A DNA stretch of 64,000 bases from Massilia endophytica (GTDB lineage Bacteria; Pseudomonadota; Gammaproteobacteria; Burkholderiales; Burkholderiaceae_D), in NCBI RefSeq assembly GCF_021165955.1, contig NZ_CP088952.1, positions 3,844,001 through 3,908,000 of the forward strand, given 5' to 3'. Made by a program: the position numbers and the translations under genes. The notes under the pieces were generated by a model. The model was not told where the DNA came from. It ran no database searches and worked only from the letters and a program-made list of their open reading frames with translations. Position 1 is the first letter of the stretch. Each line of letters opens with the position of its first letter. Shown piece by piece: positions 42,980 through 52,932 of this stretch.

Positions 42980-43631
42980 GGCCCGCTTCGGAGGTGAGCA
43001 TCAGCGGGTCGATGCCCAGCAGCTTCATGGCGGCGACATAGCGTTCTTCGATCGGCATGTCGAACAGGATGCGCGGGTCGGCAGTGACAGTGAGCCAGCC
43101 GTTGCGGCTGATTTCGTCCTCCAGCTGTCCTGGGCTCCAGCCCGAGTAGCCGATGGACACCAGCATGCGCTCCGGGCCATTGCCCTTGGCCACCGCTTCC
43201 AGCACGTCGATGGAGGTGGTGAAGGCCACGTCGTTGGTCACGGTGAGCGAGGAGGAGTAGCGCGCGCCGGGGGTATGCAGCACGAAGCCGCGGTCGTCCT
43301 GCACCGGGCCGCCGAACATGATGGGCGCCGATTCCAGATAGCGGCCGCCCTGCGCCTCCACTTCGAGGTCGATGCGCTCGAAGAGCACGTCCATGGTCAT
43401 GTCGGTGGGCTTGTTGATGACCACGCCCAGCACGCCGTTCTCGTTGTGCTCGCACACATAGACGACGGTGCCGCCGAAGACGGGGTCCTGCATGGAAGGC
43501 ATGGCGATGAGGAAGTGGTTGGCCAGGTTCAGCGCAGGCGAAATGGACGCTTCGGCGCTCTGCAAGGGATCGCCGCTTTCTTGCATCATGCCGGGCACAG
43601 CTAGAGGTTTGCTGACTTTGCTTTTCTTCAT
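42972..43631 (-). CDS. YqgE/AlgH family protein
   Basis: 219 aa from ATG 43631 (MKKSKVSKPLAVPGMM); the frame is open upstream but into the phrB promoter. Signatures NHFLIAMPSMQDPVFGGTVV, CEHNENGVLGVVINKP, FGGPVQDDRGFVLH and SIGYSGWSPGQLEDEI. The family is widely conserved, of unknown biochemical function, originally linked to alginate regulation in Pseudomonas. First gene of the yqgE-ruvX-pyrRBX-acyltransferase unit. Confidence 0.94.
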   Translation of the reverse strand: MKKSKVSKPLAVPGMMQESGDPLQSAEASISPALNLANHFLIAMPSMQDPVFGGTVVYVCEHNENGVLGVVINKPTDMTMDVLFERIDLEVEAQGGRYLESAPIMFGGPVQDDRGFVLHTPGARYSSSLTVTNDVAFTTSIDVLEAVAKGNGPERMLVSIGYSGWSPGQLEDEISRNGWLTVTADPRILFDMPIEERYVAAMKLLGIDPLMLTSEAGHA

Positions 43632-43813
43632 ACGCGGTGCTCTCTGCTGGCAATCTCTTGATATTTCTTCACTATTCCAGCGGAATCTTGTGGAATATGC
43701 CGACAGTTTACTATGAATTGCCGTTTCAGCCACCCGCGCGGGCCAGCAAGACAGCCTTTCGGCATGATTCTCGGCAATAATAGCTGCTCTTTTTTTTGTC
43801 CTGGACATTTCAC

Positions 43814-45256
43814 ATGAGTACTGGTCTCGTCTGGTTCCGCCGCGACCTGCGCAGCTTCGATCACGCCGCCCTGCACCACGCGCTCCGGTCCTGCGGCCGC
43901 GTTTACTGTGTTTTCGTTTTCGATACGGCGATCCTCGCCGCCCTGCCCCGCGTCGACCGCCGGGTTGAGTTCATCCATGCCAGCGTGGCCGAGCTGGCGC
44001 GGGAGCTGGAAGTCCTGGGCGGCCACCTCATCGTACGCCATGCCGAGGCAGCCACCGCCATCCCGGCCCTGGCGGAGGAGCTGGGCGCCGATACCGTGTT
44101 TGCCAACGGCGACTACGAACCGCGGGCGATTGCGCGCGACGAGGCCGTGGCACAGGCGCTCGCCGCGAAAGGCCGCGCGCTGCGCCTGTTCAAGGACCAG
44201 GTGATCTTCGAGAAGTCCGAAGTGTTGTCCCTATCCCGCACGCCCTTTTCCGTATTCACGCCATACAAGAGGGCGTGGCTGAAGAAGCTCGAATGGGATC
44301 CATCGGTGCTCGCGCCCTGGCGGATCGAGCCTTTCGCGTCCCGGCTGGCGCCCGGCCGCAGCGGCCTGCCTTCGCTAGAGGCGCTCGGCTTCGAACGCAG
44401 CGGCCTGCGGGAGCTCGGCATCCAGACGGGCATGAGCGGCGGAGCGGGGCTGCTCGAAGCATTCCTGCCCCATCTCGCCGACTATGGCGTGGCGCGGGAC
44501 TTCCCGGCCCGGCGCGGCACCTCGGGCCTCTCGGTGCACCTGCGCTTCGGCACTGTGTCCATCCGCCACCTGGTGCGGACGGCGGCGGAACTGTCGGCAC
44601 GCGGCCAGTCGGGCGCCGGGGGCGAGGTATGGCTCTCGGAACTCGTGTGGCGCGAGTTCTACCAGATGATCCTCTTCCATCATCCCCATGCCGCAGGCGC
44701 CTCTTTCCGGCCCGCCTATGACCGCATCGAATGGGAAAGCGGGCCGGAGGCGGATGAGACCTTTGCCGCGTGGTGCGAAGGGCGTACCGGCTATCCGCTG
44801 GTGGATGCCGCCATGCTGCAGCTGAACCGCACGGGCTTCATGCACAACCGGCTGCGCATGGTCACGGCGAGCTTCCTGGTGAAGGACCTGGGCATCAGCT
44901 GGCAGCGCGGCGAAGCGTATTTTGCACTGCGGCTGAACGACTTCGATCTCGCCGCAAATAACGGAGGCTGGCAATGGGCCGCATCGTCCGGCTGCGACGC
45001 CCAGCCCTGGTTCCGCATCTTCAACCCTGTCACCCAGTCGCAGAAGTTCGATGGCGCGGGTGAATTCATCCGGGCCTGGCTACCGCAGCTGCGCGGGCTG
45101 CAGGACAAGGAGATCCACGCGCCCTGGCTCCTGCCGCAGGAGCTGCTGGCGCAGCGCGGCGTCGTGCTGGGCCGGGACTATCCCCTGCCCATCGTGCAAC
45201 ACGAGGAGGCGCGCCGCCGCACGCTGGAACGCTACGCCGTCGTCAAGGCTGCTTAG
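43814..45256 (+). CDS. phrB: Deoxyribodipyrimidine photolyase (CPD class I)
   Basis: 480 aa from ATG 43814 (TGLVWFRRDLRSFDHAALHH). N-terminal Rossmann antenna domain, then the helical FAD domain with HLRFGTVSIRHLVR, SELVWREFYQMILFHHPHAA, LVDAAMLQLNRTGFMHNRLR and NNGGWQWAASSGCDAQPWFR. Repairs cyclobutane pyrimidine dimers with blue light. Upstream 180 bases are shared with divergent yqgE. Its stop overlaps chpA by 14 bases (convergent). Confidence 0.96.
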   Translation: MSTGLVWFRRDLRSFDHAALHHALRSCGRVYCVFVFDTAILAALPRVDRRVEFIHASVAELARELEVLGGHLIVRHAEAATAIPALAEELGADTVFANGDYEPRAIARDEAVAQALAAKGRALRLFKDQVIFEKSEVLSLSRTPFSVFTPYKRAWLKKLEWDPSVLAPWRIEPFASRLAPGRSGLPSLEALGFERSGLRELGIQTGMSGGAGLLEAFLPHLADYGVARDFPARRGTSGLSVHLRFGTVSIRHLVRTAAELSARGQSGAGGEVWLSELVWREFYQMILFHHPHAAGASFRPAYDRIEWESGPEADETFAAWCEGRTGYPLVDAAMLQLNRTGFMHNRLRMVTASFLVKDLGISWQRGEAYFALRLNDFDLAANNGGWQWAASSGCDAQPWFRIFNPVTQSQKFDGAGEFIRAWLPQLRGLQDKEIHAPWLLPQELLAQRGVVLGRDYPLPIVQHEEARRRTLERYAVVKAA

Positions 45257-48200
45257 GCAGCAGGCCCGCAATGGCGCCCAGCAGAATCGGCTCCTGGAAG
45301 GGCTTGCCGAAATAGGCGTTCACGCCGAGCTGCATGGCATAGTTGCGGTGCTTGTCCGCGCTGCGCGAGGTAATCATGATGATGGGGATGTCCTTCGTGG
45401 CCTCGCCGCCGCGAATGTGGCGGGTGAGGTCGAAACCGTCCATGCGCGGCATTTCGATATCCACCAGCATGAGGTCCGGCTTGCGGTCCTGGATCTGTTC
45501 CAGTGCATCCACACCATCCTTCGCCAGCATGACGGCATAGCCCTCGCGTTCCAGCAGGCGCTGGGTGACCTTGCGCACGGTGACCGAATCGTCCACCACC
45601 ATGATCAGGCCCTCCGCCTGCACCGGCGGCAGCGCCGAAGGCGCGGCGCGGCCGGGCTGCTGGGCCAGCGCCACGGGGTTCAGTATCAGCACGATCTCGC
45701 CGGAGCCGAGCACCGTGGCCCCCGCAATGCCGGGCACGCGCGCCAGCTGCGGGCCGATATTCTTGATCACCACTTCGCGGTTGCCGAGAATCTCGTCCAC
45801 GTGCAGGGCCTGGCGGTCCGCGCCGCTGCGCAGCAGGAGCACGGGCGTCGAGCGCTGCGCCAATGGGCGCGCGGCGCTGTCGCCCAGAAGGGCTGGCAGG
45901 TAGTGCAGCGCTGCGCTCTGGCCCTGCATGGTGAGCATACCGGACGCCGACGCCTCGGCCAGCGCGCCCTCCTTCATCTGCAACACCTGCTCCACCAGCA
46001 CGGCGGGAATGGCGTAGGTCTTCCCTCCCGCAGCCAGCAGCACCACCTGCGTGACGGCGAGGGTGAGCGGCAGATGGATGGTGAAGCGCGTACCCTTCCC
46101 GCGTTCGGTCCAGATTTCCACCCGGCCGCCCAGCGCCGACGCTTCAGCACGCACGATATCCATGCCCACGCCGCGTCCCGCCAATTCGGTCAGCGTGTCC
46201 GCCGTGGAGAAGCCGGGCTCGAAGATCAACTGCGCAGTGTCGGCATCGCCCAGTTCCGCATCGCCGCTCAGGCCACGCTCGCGGGCGCGGGCGCGAATGC
46301 GGTCCAGGTCCAGGCCTGCACCATCGTCGCTGAACTCCAGGATCACTTCATTGCCTTGCTGGCTTACCTCCACCAGCAGTTCCCCGGTCTCCTGCTTGCC
46401 GTGGGCGCTGCGCTCTTCGCGCGATTCGATACCGTGCACGATGGCGTTGCGCAGAAGGTGTTCGAAGGGCGCGGACATGCGCTCCAGCACACCGCGGTCC
46501 ATCTCCACGGCGCCGCCCCGGATATCGAGGTTGACCCGCTTGTCCATTTCCTTCGCGCCCTGGCGGGCGATGCGGAAGAGGCGCTCTGCGATGCTGGCAA
46601 AGGGCACCATGCGCACGCGCATCAGGTCGCGCTGGAGCTCGCGCGTCATGCGGGCCTGCTGGGCGAGATCGTCGCTCGCGCTGTCCACAGAGCGGATCAG
46701 GCCTTCGTGGAAGGCGGCGACGTCGTTGACGCTTTCCGCCATCATGCGGGTCAGTTCCTGCAGGCGGGTGAAGCGATCGAACTCCAGCGGATCGAACTCG
46801 CGTTCGCCCGCGATGGAGAGGCGCGATGCAATCTGGGTTTCGGCCTGCATTTCCACTTCGCGCAGGTGGCGGCGCAGGCGGGCCAGGTTGTCCTGGAAGT
46901 CCGCCAGCGAGGTGCGCAGCACGCCCACCTCGTTTTCCAGGCGCGAACGGGTGATGGCCACTTCACCTGCCTGGTTGACAAGGCGGTCCAGCAGGTCGGC
47001 ACGGACGCGGACCAGAGGCTGCCGCGCGGCGGCATCGGCGGCCTCGCCTGCCTCGGCCTCCGGCTGTTCTTCGGCCTGCGGCGCTTCGACTGGCGATGGA
47101 TTCTGCAGCTGTTCGAACAGCAGCAGGGCATGGTCGTAATGGGCCATGAGCTCGTCGAAGGCCTGCTGCGGCACGCTGCCCGCGTGGACCATGTTCTCGA
47201 CGTGCGTTTCGATTTCGTGCGCGTGCTGGCCCAGGCGCATCGCCCCGGCCATGCGCGCGCTGCCTTTCACCGTGTGCAGGATGCGCTGCAGGGTGTGGGC
47301 GTGGGCCGTGTCGGCCGGGGCGTTGTGCCAGGCGCGCAGGGTTTCGCCCACCTGCGGCAGCAGGTCGGCGCCCTCTTCCAGGAACACGGGCAGCAGGTCG
47401 GGGTCGATATCGTCCCCGATGGCGGAGGGCGCAGTTTCCGACAGGGTTGCTTCGGCGGCGGGCAGCGCGAGCAGCTCGATCTCCGGATCGGGCTCGGCGG
47501 CGACCAGTTCGGGCGCGGCAGCGTAATCGGGTTCAGGGGCCGATGGCGGCTCAAGGCCGAGCGCTTCGAGCGGGCCGGGCGGAGGCTCCGGCGCTGCCGG
47601 AACCGCGACCGGCGGTATGGCGACCGGCTGCTGTGGCAGCGGCGGAGGGGCGACCTGCGTCAGCGGCGGCTCGGCGAAGGCGTCATCGAAGGCTGCGTTG
47701 AACAGGTCGTCGATATGCTCGTCCTGCTTCGCCAGCTGCGGCGTGGGACGAAGCTCGCTGCCCCGCTCCGGCAGGGGAGGCGGATTGGCGATCAGCGCAT
47801 GGTAGGTGTCCGTGAACAGGGCGTCCAGGCGCGCCGCGAGATCGTCTTCCGTGACGGGCGCAGGTGCGCTCGCCGCGTCGGCGAACATGCTGTCCAGCCG
47901 CGCATTCAGCTCGCCTTGCGCGCGCGGCGCGGCCACTTCCTCACGCATCGCATCCAGTGCGGCAATGAGCTCGGGCTGCTCATCCGGCATTTCGCCCGCC
48001 CGGAAGCTTTCCAGCATCTGGCGGATGCGGGCGACCGCGAAATCCAGCAGATCGTGCTGCGCCGGGTCCAGCTGCGGTGCGGGCGCCGACAGGGCCTGCA
48101 TGCTCGTTTCAAGCGCGTGGGCGAGCTCGCGCAATGCCTTGAAACCAACCGTGCCCGAAATGCCGGTCAGCGTGTGCACGGCATGCAGTGCTTCCGTGTT

Positions 48201-50633
48201 GACGGGCCGCTGCGCGGCCTGGCGCCATTCGGCGAAATCTTCCGCCAGCAGGCGCACCAGGCCGTCCGCCTCCGACACATAGATGTTGTAGAGCGGGAGC
48301 GGTATCGCGAGGCGGCCGACAAATTTGACGTTGTCGCCTGTGGCTTCCGGTTCCTCCGGCTCGGCCACCGCGATATCCGGCGTCGCTTCCGCTTCCAGGT
48401 CCTCCACCGGCTCGGCCGGCAATTCGAAGCCATAGCCCGCCTGCACCTGCGACGCAGCCTGCATGACGGGAGCGGCCTGGCGCGGCGACATGCCATGGGC
48501 GACGATCTCGCCGACCCACACATCCAGCTCTGCGCGCGCCCAGTCGAGCAGCGCCAGCAGGTGTTCATCCGCCGCGCGTTCGTCGGCAAGGCGCACATTC
48601 AGCACTCTTTCGATGGCGGCTGCCGCGTCGGCGAATTCCGTGAGCCCCACCATGCGCCCGCTACCCTTCAGCGTGTGGAAGGAGCGGCGCAGCACGGTCA
48701 GTCCATCCACCGTCTGCAGCTCAGGGCGCGCCGGGCCAAGCTTCTCGCCAATCAGTCCCAGGACTTCCTGCGCTTCGGCGATGAACACTTCGAGCAGCTC
48801 GGCGTCCGCCGCCTCGTCCGCCACTGTCTCAGCGGCAGCTGGCGATAGCGGCGGCGGCGCGGGCACTTTCTCGTCCAGCACCGGAATCGATTCGGGACCA
48901 GCGATCTTACGGAACGGCACCGCACGGAAGCTGCCTTGCGCCTCGTCGAATACGAAGCGCTCGCGCGCTCCTGCGGCGTTCTGGGCCAGCATGTCCACGA
49001 AAAAGCCCATGGCTCCGACGTTCTGCGCAATCTCGTCCAGCTGTCTGGCGTTGTCGCCGCTGTCCTGCGCCAGGGTCGCAACGGCGCTGCGCACGTGCGC
49101 TGCCGCACGCATGGCGTCGTCCTGGTCCAGCACCGAGAGCGCGCCTTCCAGCTGGTGCAGCACAGGGTCGAGGCCGGTGAGCTCGGAACGGCGCGACGCA
49201 TCGGAGTAAAACTCGTCCAGCACCTTCTCCACCTGGCGCAGCGCGGCCCGCATTTCGGCGGCGAGCGCCGCCACCGTGTCGTCCTGCTGCAGCTGCTGGG
49301 CCAGCGCCTCCTGCCACTGCGCGGGCGCAGGCGGCGTGTCGCCCGCCAGAAGGGCCTGGAGGCGCGCGCCGATGGTATCGGCATAGGCGGTAAAACCGTC
49401 CGGCAGGCGTCGAATCTGCGCCAGCGCATGCTCCGCAAACAGAAGCGCGCCCGCCATTTCCAGCCCCAGTTCCTCGCTTCGCCCTACAGCCAGCGCGCCA
49501 TCGGCTACGCTGGACAGCTGGCGCATCAGCGCTGCCAGCGGCGCGAGACCCAGCTTGCCCGCCTCTCCGGCCAGTTGCGACAGGGCGGCAGTGAACTCGC
49601 TGTGTACTTGCGGATCGGGGTCGGCCTGCTCGATGCGGTGCCAGGCCGCCTTGGCCTGTGCCAGCGCATTCCCGGCGCGGGCCAGCGCCTGCTCGTCCAG
49701 CTGGCCGTAGCGGCGTTCATCGTAGTTCTGCGGCACCATGCCGTCCAGGGCATAGGCGCTGCGCAGTTGTAGCGCCAGGGGGCTGAGCTGCGATTCGTCC
49801 GCCGCTGCGACAAAGAACAGCGCGTCGCGCAGCATCGCTTCCGGGAGTTGCGGCGCGGCTTGCGACAGAAGGCGGATCTGCATATTGATCATGCCGAACA
49901 GCTGCTTTACATACAGGCTGTTGGGCAACTGGCCCGACGCCACCAGTTCCGCGAAGGCCTGCATGGTGCGCCAGAAGACGCGCAGGCGGCGGTCGGCCTG
50001 CGTGTCCGCCACCGCCGCCACGGCATCGCGCAGGGCGGCGGCCGATGCCGCCTGTGCAGCGGCGTCGGCCGCTTTCAGGAAAGGCAGGAGCGCGCGTTCG
50101 AAACGCTGGCGCAGCGCAGCGAAGTCCGGCACACCGGCGTCCGGCGTTGCAGGCAGCTCGGGCCATTGCGAGAAATCGGGGAAGAACAGGTCCGCCGGAT
50201 GCACGCGCTCCGCGCCCAGCATGCGCTGCATGTCGCGGAAATAGGGGAAGAGGCGCACCGGCTGGAAGGGCGCACCGTCCACCAGTTCCTGCAGGTATTC
50301 CGCGAGCGCCTGATAGAGGTTGGCCACCACCTGCACATTGTCCGCATTCACCTTCAGGCTGCCGTCCTTGAAGCGGTCCAGCGCCTGCTCGGCCAGGCCG
50401 GTGACCAGCACCACGCCGTCCACGTCCACCATCTGCAGCGCGCCATGCGCCTGGTGCAGGTGGGATTTCGCATGCTGCAGCGCCGTGGCCTGGTCTTCGG
50501 GATCGCGGCCGCCCGCCTCGAACAGCGCCGTCTTCGAACGCGCCAGCGCCTCGCGGATTTCGCCCATGACCCATGAAAGCGGGCCCGGATCGAAAGGCGG
50601 CGTGGACGAAGTCGGCAGATCAGCTTTGTTCAT
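45243..50633 (-). CDS. chpA: ChpA/PilL-type hybrid chemotaxis kinase of type IV pili
   Basis: 1796 aa. Three canonical Hpt phosphotransfer domains with His at H653 (FHTLKGSGRMVG), H820 (HTLTGISGTVG) and H1120 (HTVKGSARMAG); the first ~600 residues are helical Hpt/FimL-like without a clear phospho-His. Then CheA dimerisation (VNQAGEVAITRSRLENEV), ATPase (HLLRNAIVHGIE, DDGAGLDLDRIRARARE, GRGVGMDIV), a CheW-like domain and a C-terminal receiver with D1725 (MLVDIEMPRMDG). A Pro/Ala-rich linker separates Hpt2 and Hpt3. Last gene of the pilG-H-I-J-chpA operon, 7 bases after pilJ. Fewer Hpt units than Pseudomonas ChpA. Confidence 0.95.
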   Translation of the reverse strand: MNKADLPTSSTPPFDPGPLSWVMGEIREALARSKTALFEAGGRDPEDQATALQHAKSHLHQAHGALQMVDVDGVVLVTGLAEQALDRFKDGSLKVNADNVQVVANLYQALAEYLQELVDGAPFQPVRLFPYFRDMQRMLGAERVHPADLFFPDFSQWPELPATPDAGVPDFAALRQRFERALLPFLKAADAAAQAASAAALRDAVAAVADTQADRRLRVFWRTMQAFAELVASGQLPNSLYVKQLFGMINMQIRLLSQAAPQLPEAMLRDALFFVAAADESQLSPLALQLRSAYALDGMVPQNYDERRYGQLDEQALARAGNALAQAKAAWHRIEQADPDPQVHSEFTAALSQLAGEAGKLGLAPLAALMRQLSSVADGALAVGRSEELGLEMAGALLFAEHALAQIRRLPDGFTAYADTIGARLQALLAGDTPPAPAQWQEALAQQLQQDDTVAALAAEMRAALRQVEKVLDEFYSDASRRSELTGLDPVLHQLEGALSVLDQDDAMRAAAHVRSAVATLAQDSGDNARQLDEIAQNVGAMGFFVDMLAQNAAGARERFVFDEAQGSFRAVPFRKIAGPESIPVLDEKVPAPPPLSPAAAETVADEAADAELLEVFIAEAQEVLGLIGEKLGPARPELQTVDGLTVLRRSFHTLKGSGRMVGLTEFADAAAAIERVLNVRLADERAADEHLLALLDWARAELDVWVGEIVAHGMSPRQAAPVMQAASQVQAGYGFELPAEPVEDLEAEATPDIAVAEPEEPEATGDNVKFVGRLAIPLPLYNIYVSEADGLVRLLAEDFAEWRQAAQRPVNTEALHAVHTLTGISGTVGFKALRELAHALETSMQALSAPAPQLDPAQHDLLDFAVARIRQMLESFRAGEMPDEQPELIAALDAMREEVAAPRAQGELNARLDSMFADAASAPAPVTEDDLAARLDALFTDTYHALIANPPPLPERGSELRPTPQLAKQDEHIDDLFNAAFDDAFAEPPLTQVAPPPLPQQPVAIPPVAVPAAPEPPPGPLEALGLEPPSAPEPDYAAAPELVAAEPDPEIELLALPAAEATLSETAPSAIGDDIDPDLLPVFLEEGADLLPQVGETLRAWHNAPADTAHAHTLQRILHTVKGSARMAGAMRLGQHAHEIETHVENMVHAGSVPQQAFDELMAHYDHALLLFEQLQNPSPVEAPQAEEQPEAEAGEAADAAARQPLVRVRADLLDRLVNQAGEVAITRSRLENEVGVLRTSLADFQDNLARLRRHLREVEMQAETQIASRLSIAGEREFDPLEFDRFTRLQELTRMMAESVNDVAAFHEGLIRSVDSASDDLAQQARMTRELQRDLMRVRMVPFASIAERLFRIARQGAKEMDKRVNLDIRGGAVEMDRGVLERMSAPFEHLLRNAIVHGIESREERSAHGKQETGELLVEVSQQGNEVILEFSDDGAGLDLDRIRARARERGLSGDAELGDADTAQLIFEPGFSTADTLTELAGRGVGMDIVRAEASALGGRVEIWTERGKGTRFTIHLPLTLAVTQVVLLAAGGKTYAIPAVLVEQVLQMKEGALAEASASGMLTMQGQSAALHYLPALLGDSAARPLAQRSTPVLLLRSGADRQALHVDEILGNREVVIKNIGPQLARVPGIAGATVLGSGEIVLILNPVALAQQPGRAAPSALPPVQAEGLIMVVDDSVTVRKVTQRLLEREGYAVMLAKDGVDALEQIQDRKPDLMLVDIEMPRMDGFDLTRHIRGGEATKDIPIIMITSRSADKHRNYAMQLGVNAYFGKPFQEPILLGAIAGLLPKQP

Positions 50634-50640
50634 TGGGGCC

Positions 50641-52902
50641 TCAGTTGGTGATGCGGAAGCGCGATACCGAGTTTTTCAATTCCTGCGCCAGCACCGAGAG
50701 CTTGCGCACCGACTGCGCGGTCTGCTGCGTGCCGTCCTGCGCCTGTTCCGTCACCTGCAGGATATGCTGGATGTTCTGGGCCACGCCATTGGCGGACGTG
50801 GCCTGCATGCCGGTGGCCAGCGAAATGCCCTGGATCAGTTCAGCGAGGCGGTTCGACACCTGCGAGATATCCTCCAGCGCGGCGCCAGCGGCGTCCGACA
50901 GCCTGGCGCCTTCCACCACGCCCTGGGTAGAGCGCTCCATGGCGGCCACCGCGTCATGCGTATCGGTCTGGATGGTGCGCACCAGCGCGCCGATCTGCTT
51001 GGCCGCCTCCGCCGAGCGTTCGGCCAGGCGCTGCACCTCTTCGGCCACCACGGAGAAGCCGCGCCCCGCCTCCCCGGCGGATGCGGCCTGGATAGCCGCG
51101 TTCAGCGCCAGCACATTGGTCTGCTCCGTGATGTCGGAAATGAGCTCGGTGATCTCGCCGATCTCCTGCGAGGATTCGCCAAGGCGCTTGATACGCTTGG
51201 AGGTCTCCTGGATCTGGTCGCGGATCTCGTGCATGCCGCTGATGGCATTCTGCACCGCCGTTGCGCCCTGGCGCGCTGCAGCCACGGACTGGCGCGCCAC
51301 GTCCGCCGATTCGGAAGCGGAGCGCGAAACGTCGGTAATCTCCTGCGCCATTTTCAGCACGGTGGCGCTGGCGTCCTGGATCTCGCGCGACTGCTGCTGC
51401 GATGCCAGCAGCAGGTCGCTGGAGATTCCCTGCGCGTGCGTGGAAGCCGCCGTGACCTGTTCGGCCGTTACGGTGACGCGGCCCACCAGGCCGCGCAGCT
51501 CTTCGACCGTGTAGTTCACGGAGTCGGCGATGGCGCCCGTGATGTCCTCGGAAACGGTGGCCTGCACCGTGAGGTCGCCGTCCGCCACTTCCTGCAGCTC
51601 GTTCATCAGGCGCAGGATCGCGGCCTGCGCCTTGTCGTGCTCCGCCTTCGCTTCTTCCTCTTTGCTCTGCGCCTGCAGGCGCTGGGCCTCGGCTTCCTTG
51701 CGCCGCCGTTCCGCGCCGCGCGCGCGATTGTGCGAGTCCTGCAGCAGCACGCGGCCGATGGCGGCGCCGGTCAGCAGGGTCAGCATGCCGCCCGCCACCA
51801 TGAGCCAGAAAGTGTAGTCCAGCGAATCCTGCTCGTTGCGGTAGGACTCCAGCAGATCGGCAAGGCCCTGGCGCAGGCTTTCGTTCTGGCTGAAGATCAG
51901 CCGCTCCGCGCTGCGCGCGGCGATGAATTTGTCGGTGCGGTCGAGGATCTGCGCCGCCAGGGCCTGATAGTCCTCGAACTGGGTCTTGAGCGCAGTGAGC
52001 CGCTGGCGCAGCTCGGGGTCGCGCGCCGGGGCGATCTGCAGGGTATCGCTGCCGTTCAGGAAGGCGTCCACCGTGGTGCGGAACACGGTCACGTCGCGCC
52101 CCAGCTGGAAGGCGGTTTCCGAGCTGATGCCGCCCGCGCCGAGGAATTCGCCGGCGCTGCGGCTCATGCGCTGGGTGAGCATGGTGAGGCGGCCCAGGGC
52201 TGCCTGCTCGCGCGCGCTGCCTCCGTGCTGGAGCTTGAGGCTTGCAATCTCCTCGGTCAGCGCCAGCAGGTCCGGCGACATGGCATTCAGCTTGCGCAAG
52301 GTCTGCTCCATGATGGACAGCTCCGCCCGCAGCGAAAGGATGGTGCCGGCCGCCTTGTCCGAAGCGGTCCAGCGCTGGCGGGCGGCGCGCGCCTTCTCCA
52401 GCTGGCCCGCGGAGGGGCTGCCGACGCTGCGCGTGCGATACAGGCCGCCTTCCACCATGAGGCCCAGATCGCGGTTCAGTTCATTGCGGCTTTCCTCCAG
52501 CTGGCGGAAAGCGTCGGCATTCCCCTGCACGGCGTTGGGCGCGGCCTTGCCCAGGCGCTGCGAGTGCATGAGCGCGTCGCCTGCAAGCTGGGTGCGCGCC
52601 GCCTTCACGGCGCTGTGGTGGCCGTTGAACGCCACCAAGCCCGCGCTGAGGGCGAGGCTCACGGCCAGCGTGGTGATGAGATAGCTAAGCTGGCGCTGCG
52701 GCGGCAGATGGCCGATGAGCGGCAGCTTGAATCCGGGCCCGGTGTCCGCAGGCGCGCCCTCCCTGCCTCGGCGGCGCAGCGCGTCGCGCAGGCGCAGGGG
52801 CGCGCCGTCGTCCAGCGGCGGAAGCTCGGCGTCGGCGAACTGCGAATCGGGCGCCTCATAAGTATTCCTGCCTGCGCCGCGTGAAAACAAGGTGAATGCC
52901 AT
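50641..52902 (-). CDS. pilJ: PilJ, methyl-accepting chemotaxis protein of the Pil-Chp system
   Basis: 753 aa from ATG 52902 (GAGG 10 bases upstream); an ATG three codons earlier is possible. N-terminal cytosolic segment (~85 residues), TM1 near 80-105 (YLITTLAVSLALSAGLVAFN), periplasmic PilJ sensing region, TM2 near 360-385 (LMVAGGMLTLLTGAAIGRVL), HAMP-like, then the signalling domain with EEVQRLAERSAEAAKQIGAL. Pil-Chp senses surface contact and pilus state and controls pilus motors and cAMP in Pseudomonas. Within the pil operon. Confidence 0.95.
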   Translation of the reverse strand: MAFTLFSRGAGRNTYEAPDSQFADAELPPLDDGAPLRLRDALRRRGREGAPADTGPGFKLPLIGHLPPQRQLSYLITTLAVSLALSAGLVAFNGHHSAVKAARTQLAGDALMHSQRLGKAAPNAVQGNADAFRQLEESRNELNRDLGLMVEGGLYRTRSVGSPSAGQLEKARAARQRWTASDKAAGTILSLRAELSIMEQTLRKLNAMSPDLLALTEEIASLKLQHGGSAREQAALGRLTMLTQRMSRSAGEFLGAGGISSETAFQLGRDVTVFRTTVDAFLNGSDTLQIAPARDPELRQRLTALKTQFEDYQALAAQILDRTDKFIAARSAERLIFSQNESLRQGLADLLESYRNEQDSLDYTFWLMVAGGMLTLLTGAAIGRVLLQDSHNRARGAERRRKEAEAQRLQAQSKEEEAKAEHDKAQAAILRLMNELQEVADGDLTVQATVSEDITGAIADSVNYTVEELRGLVGRVTVTAEQVTAASTHAQGISSDLLLASQQQSREIQDASATVLKMAQEITDVSRSASESADVARQSVAAARQGATAVQNAISGMHEIRDQIQETSKRIKRLGESSQEIGEITELISDITEQTNVLALNAAIQAASAGEAGRGFSVVAEEVQRLAERSAEAAKQIGALVRTIQTDTHDAVAAMERSTQGVVEGARLSDAAGAALEDISQVSNRLAELIQGISLATGMQATSANGVAQNIQHILQVTEQAQDGTQQTAQSVRKLSVLAQELKNSVSRFRITN

Positions 52903-52932
52903 CGGGTCCATTCCTCGGTTAAAAGGCCGGCG

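Noticed and set aside
45051..48848. A 1265-codon plus-strand frame opposite chpA
   Set aside because: It overlaps the end of phrB out of frame and mirrors chpA codons; low-complexity composition, no motif. Same reasoning for the long frames opposite the receptor (265-1935), garD, the amidohydrolase and pilJ.
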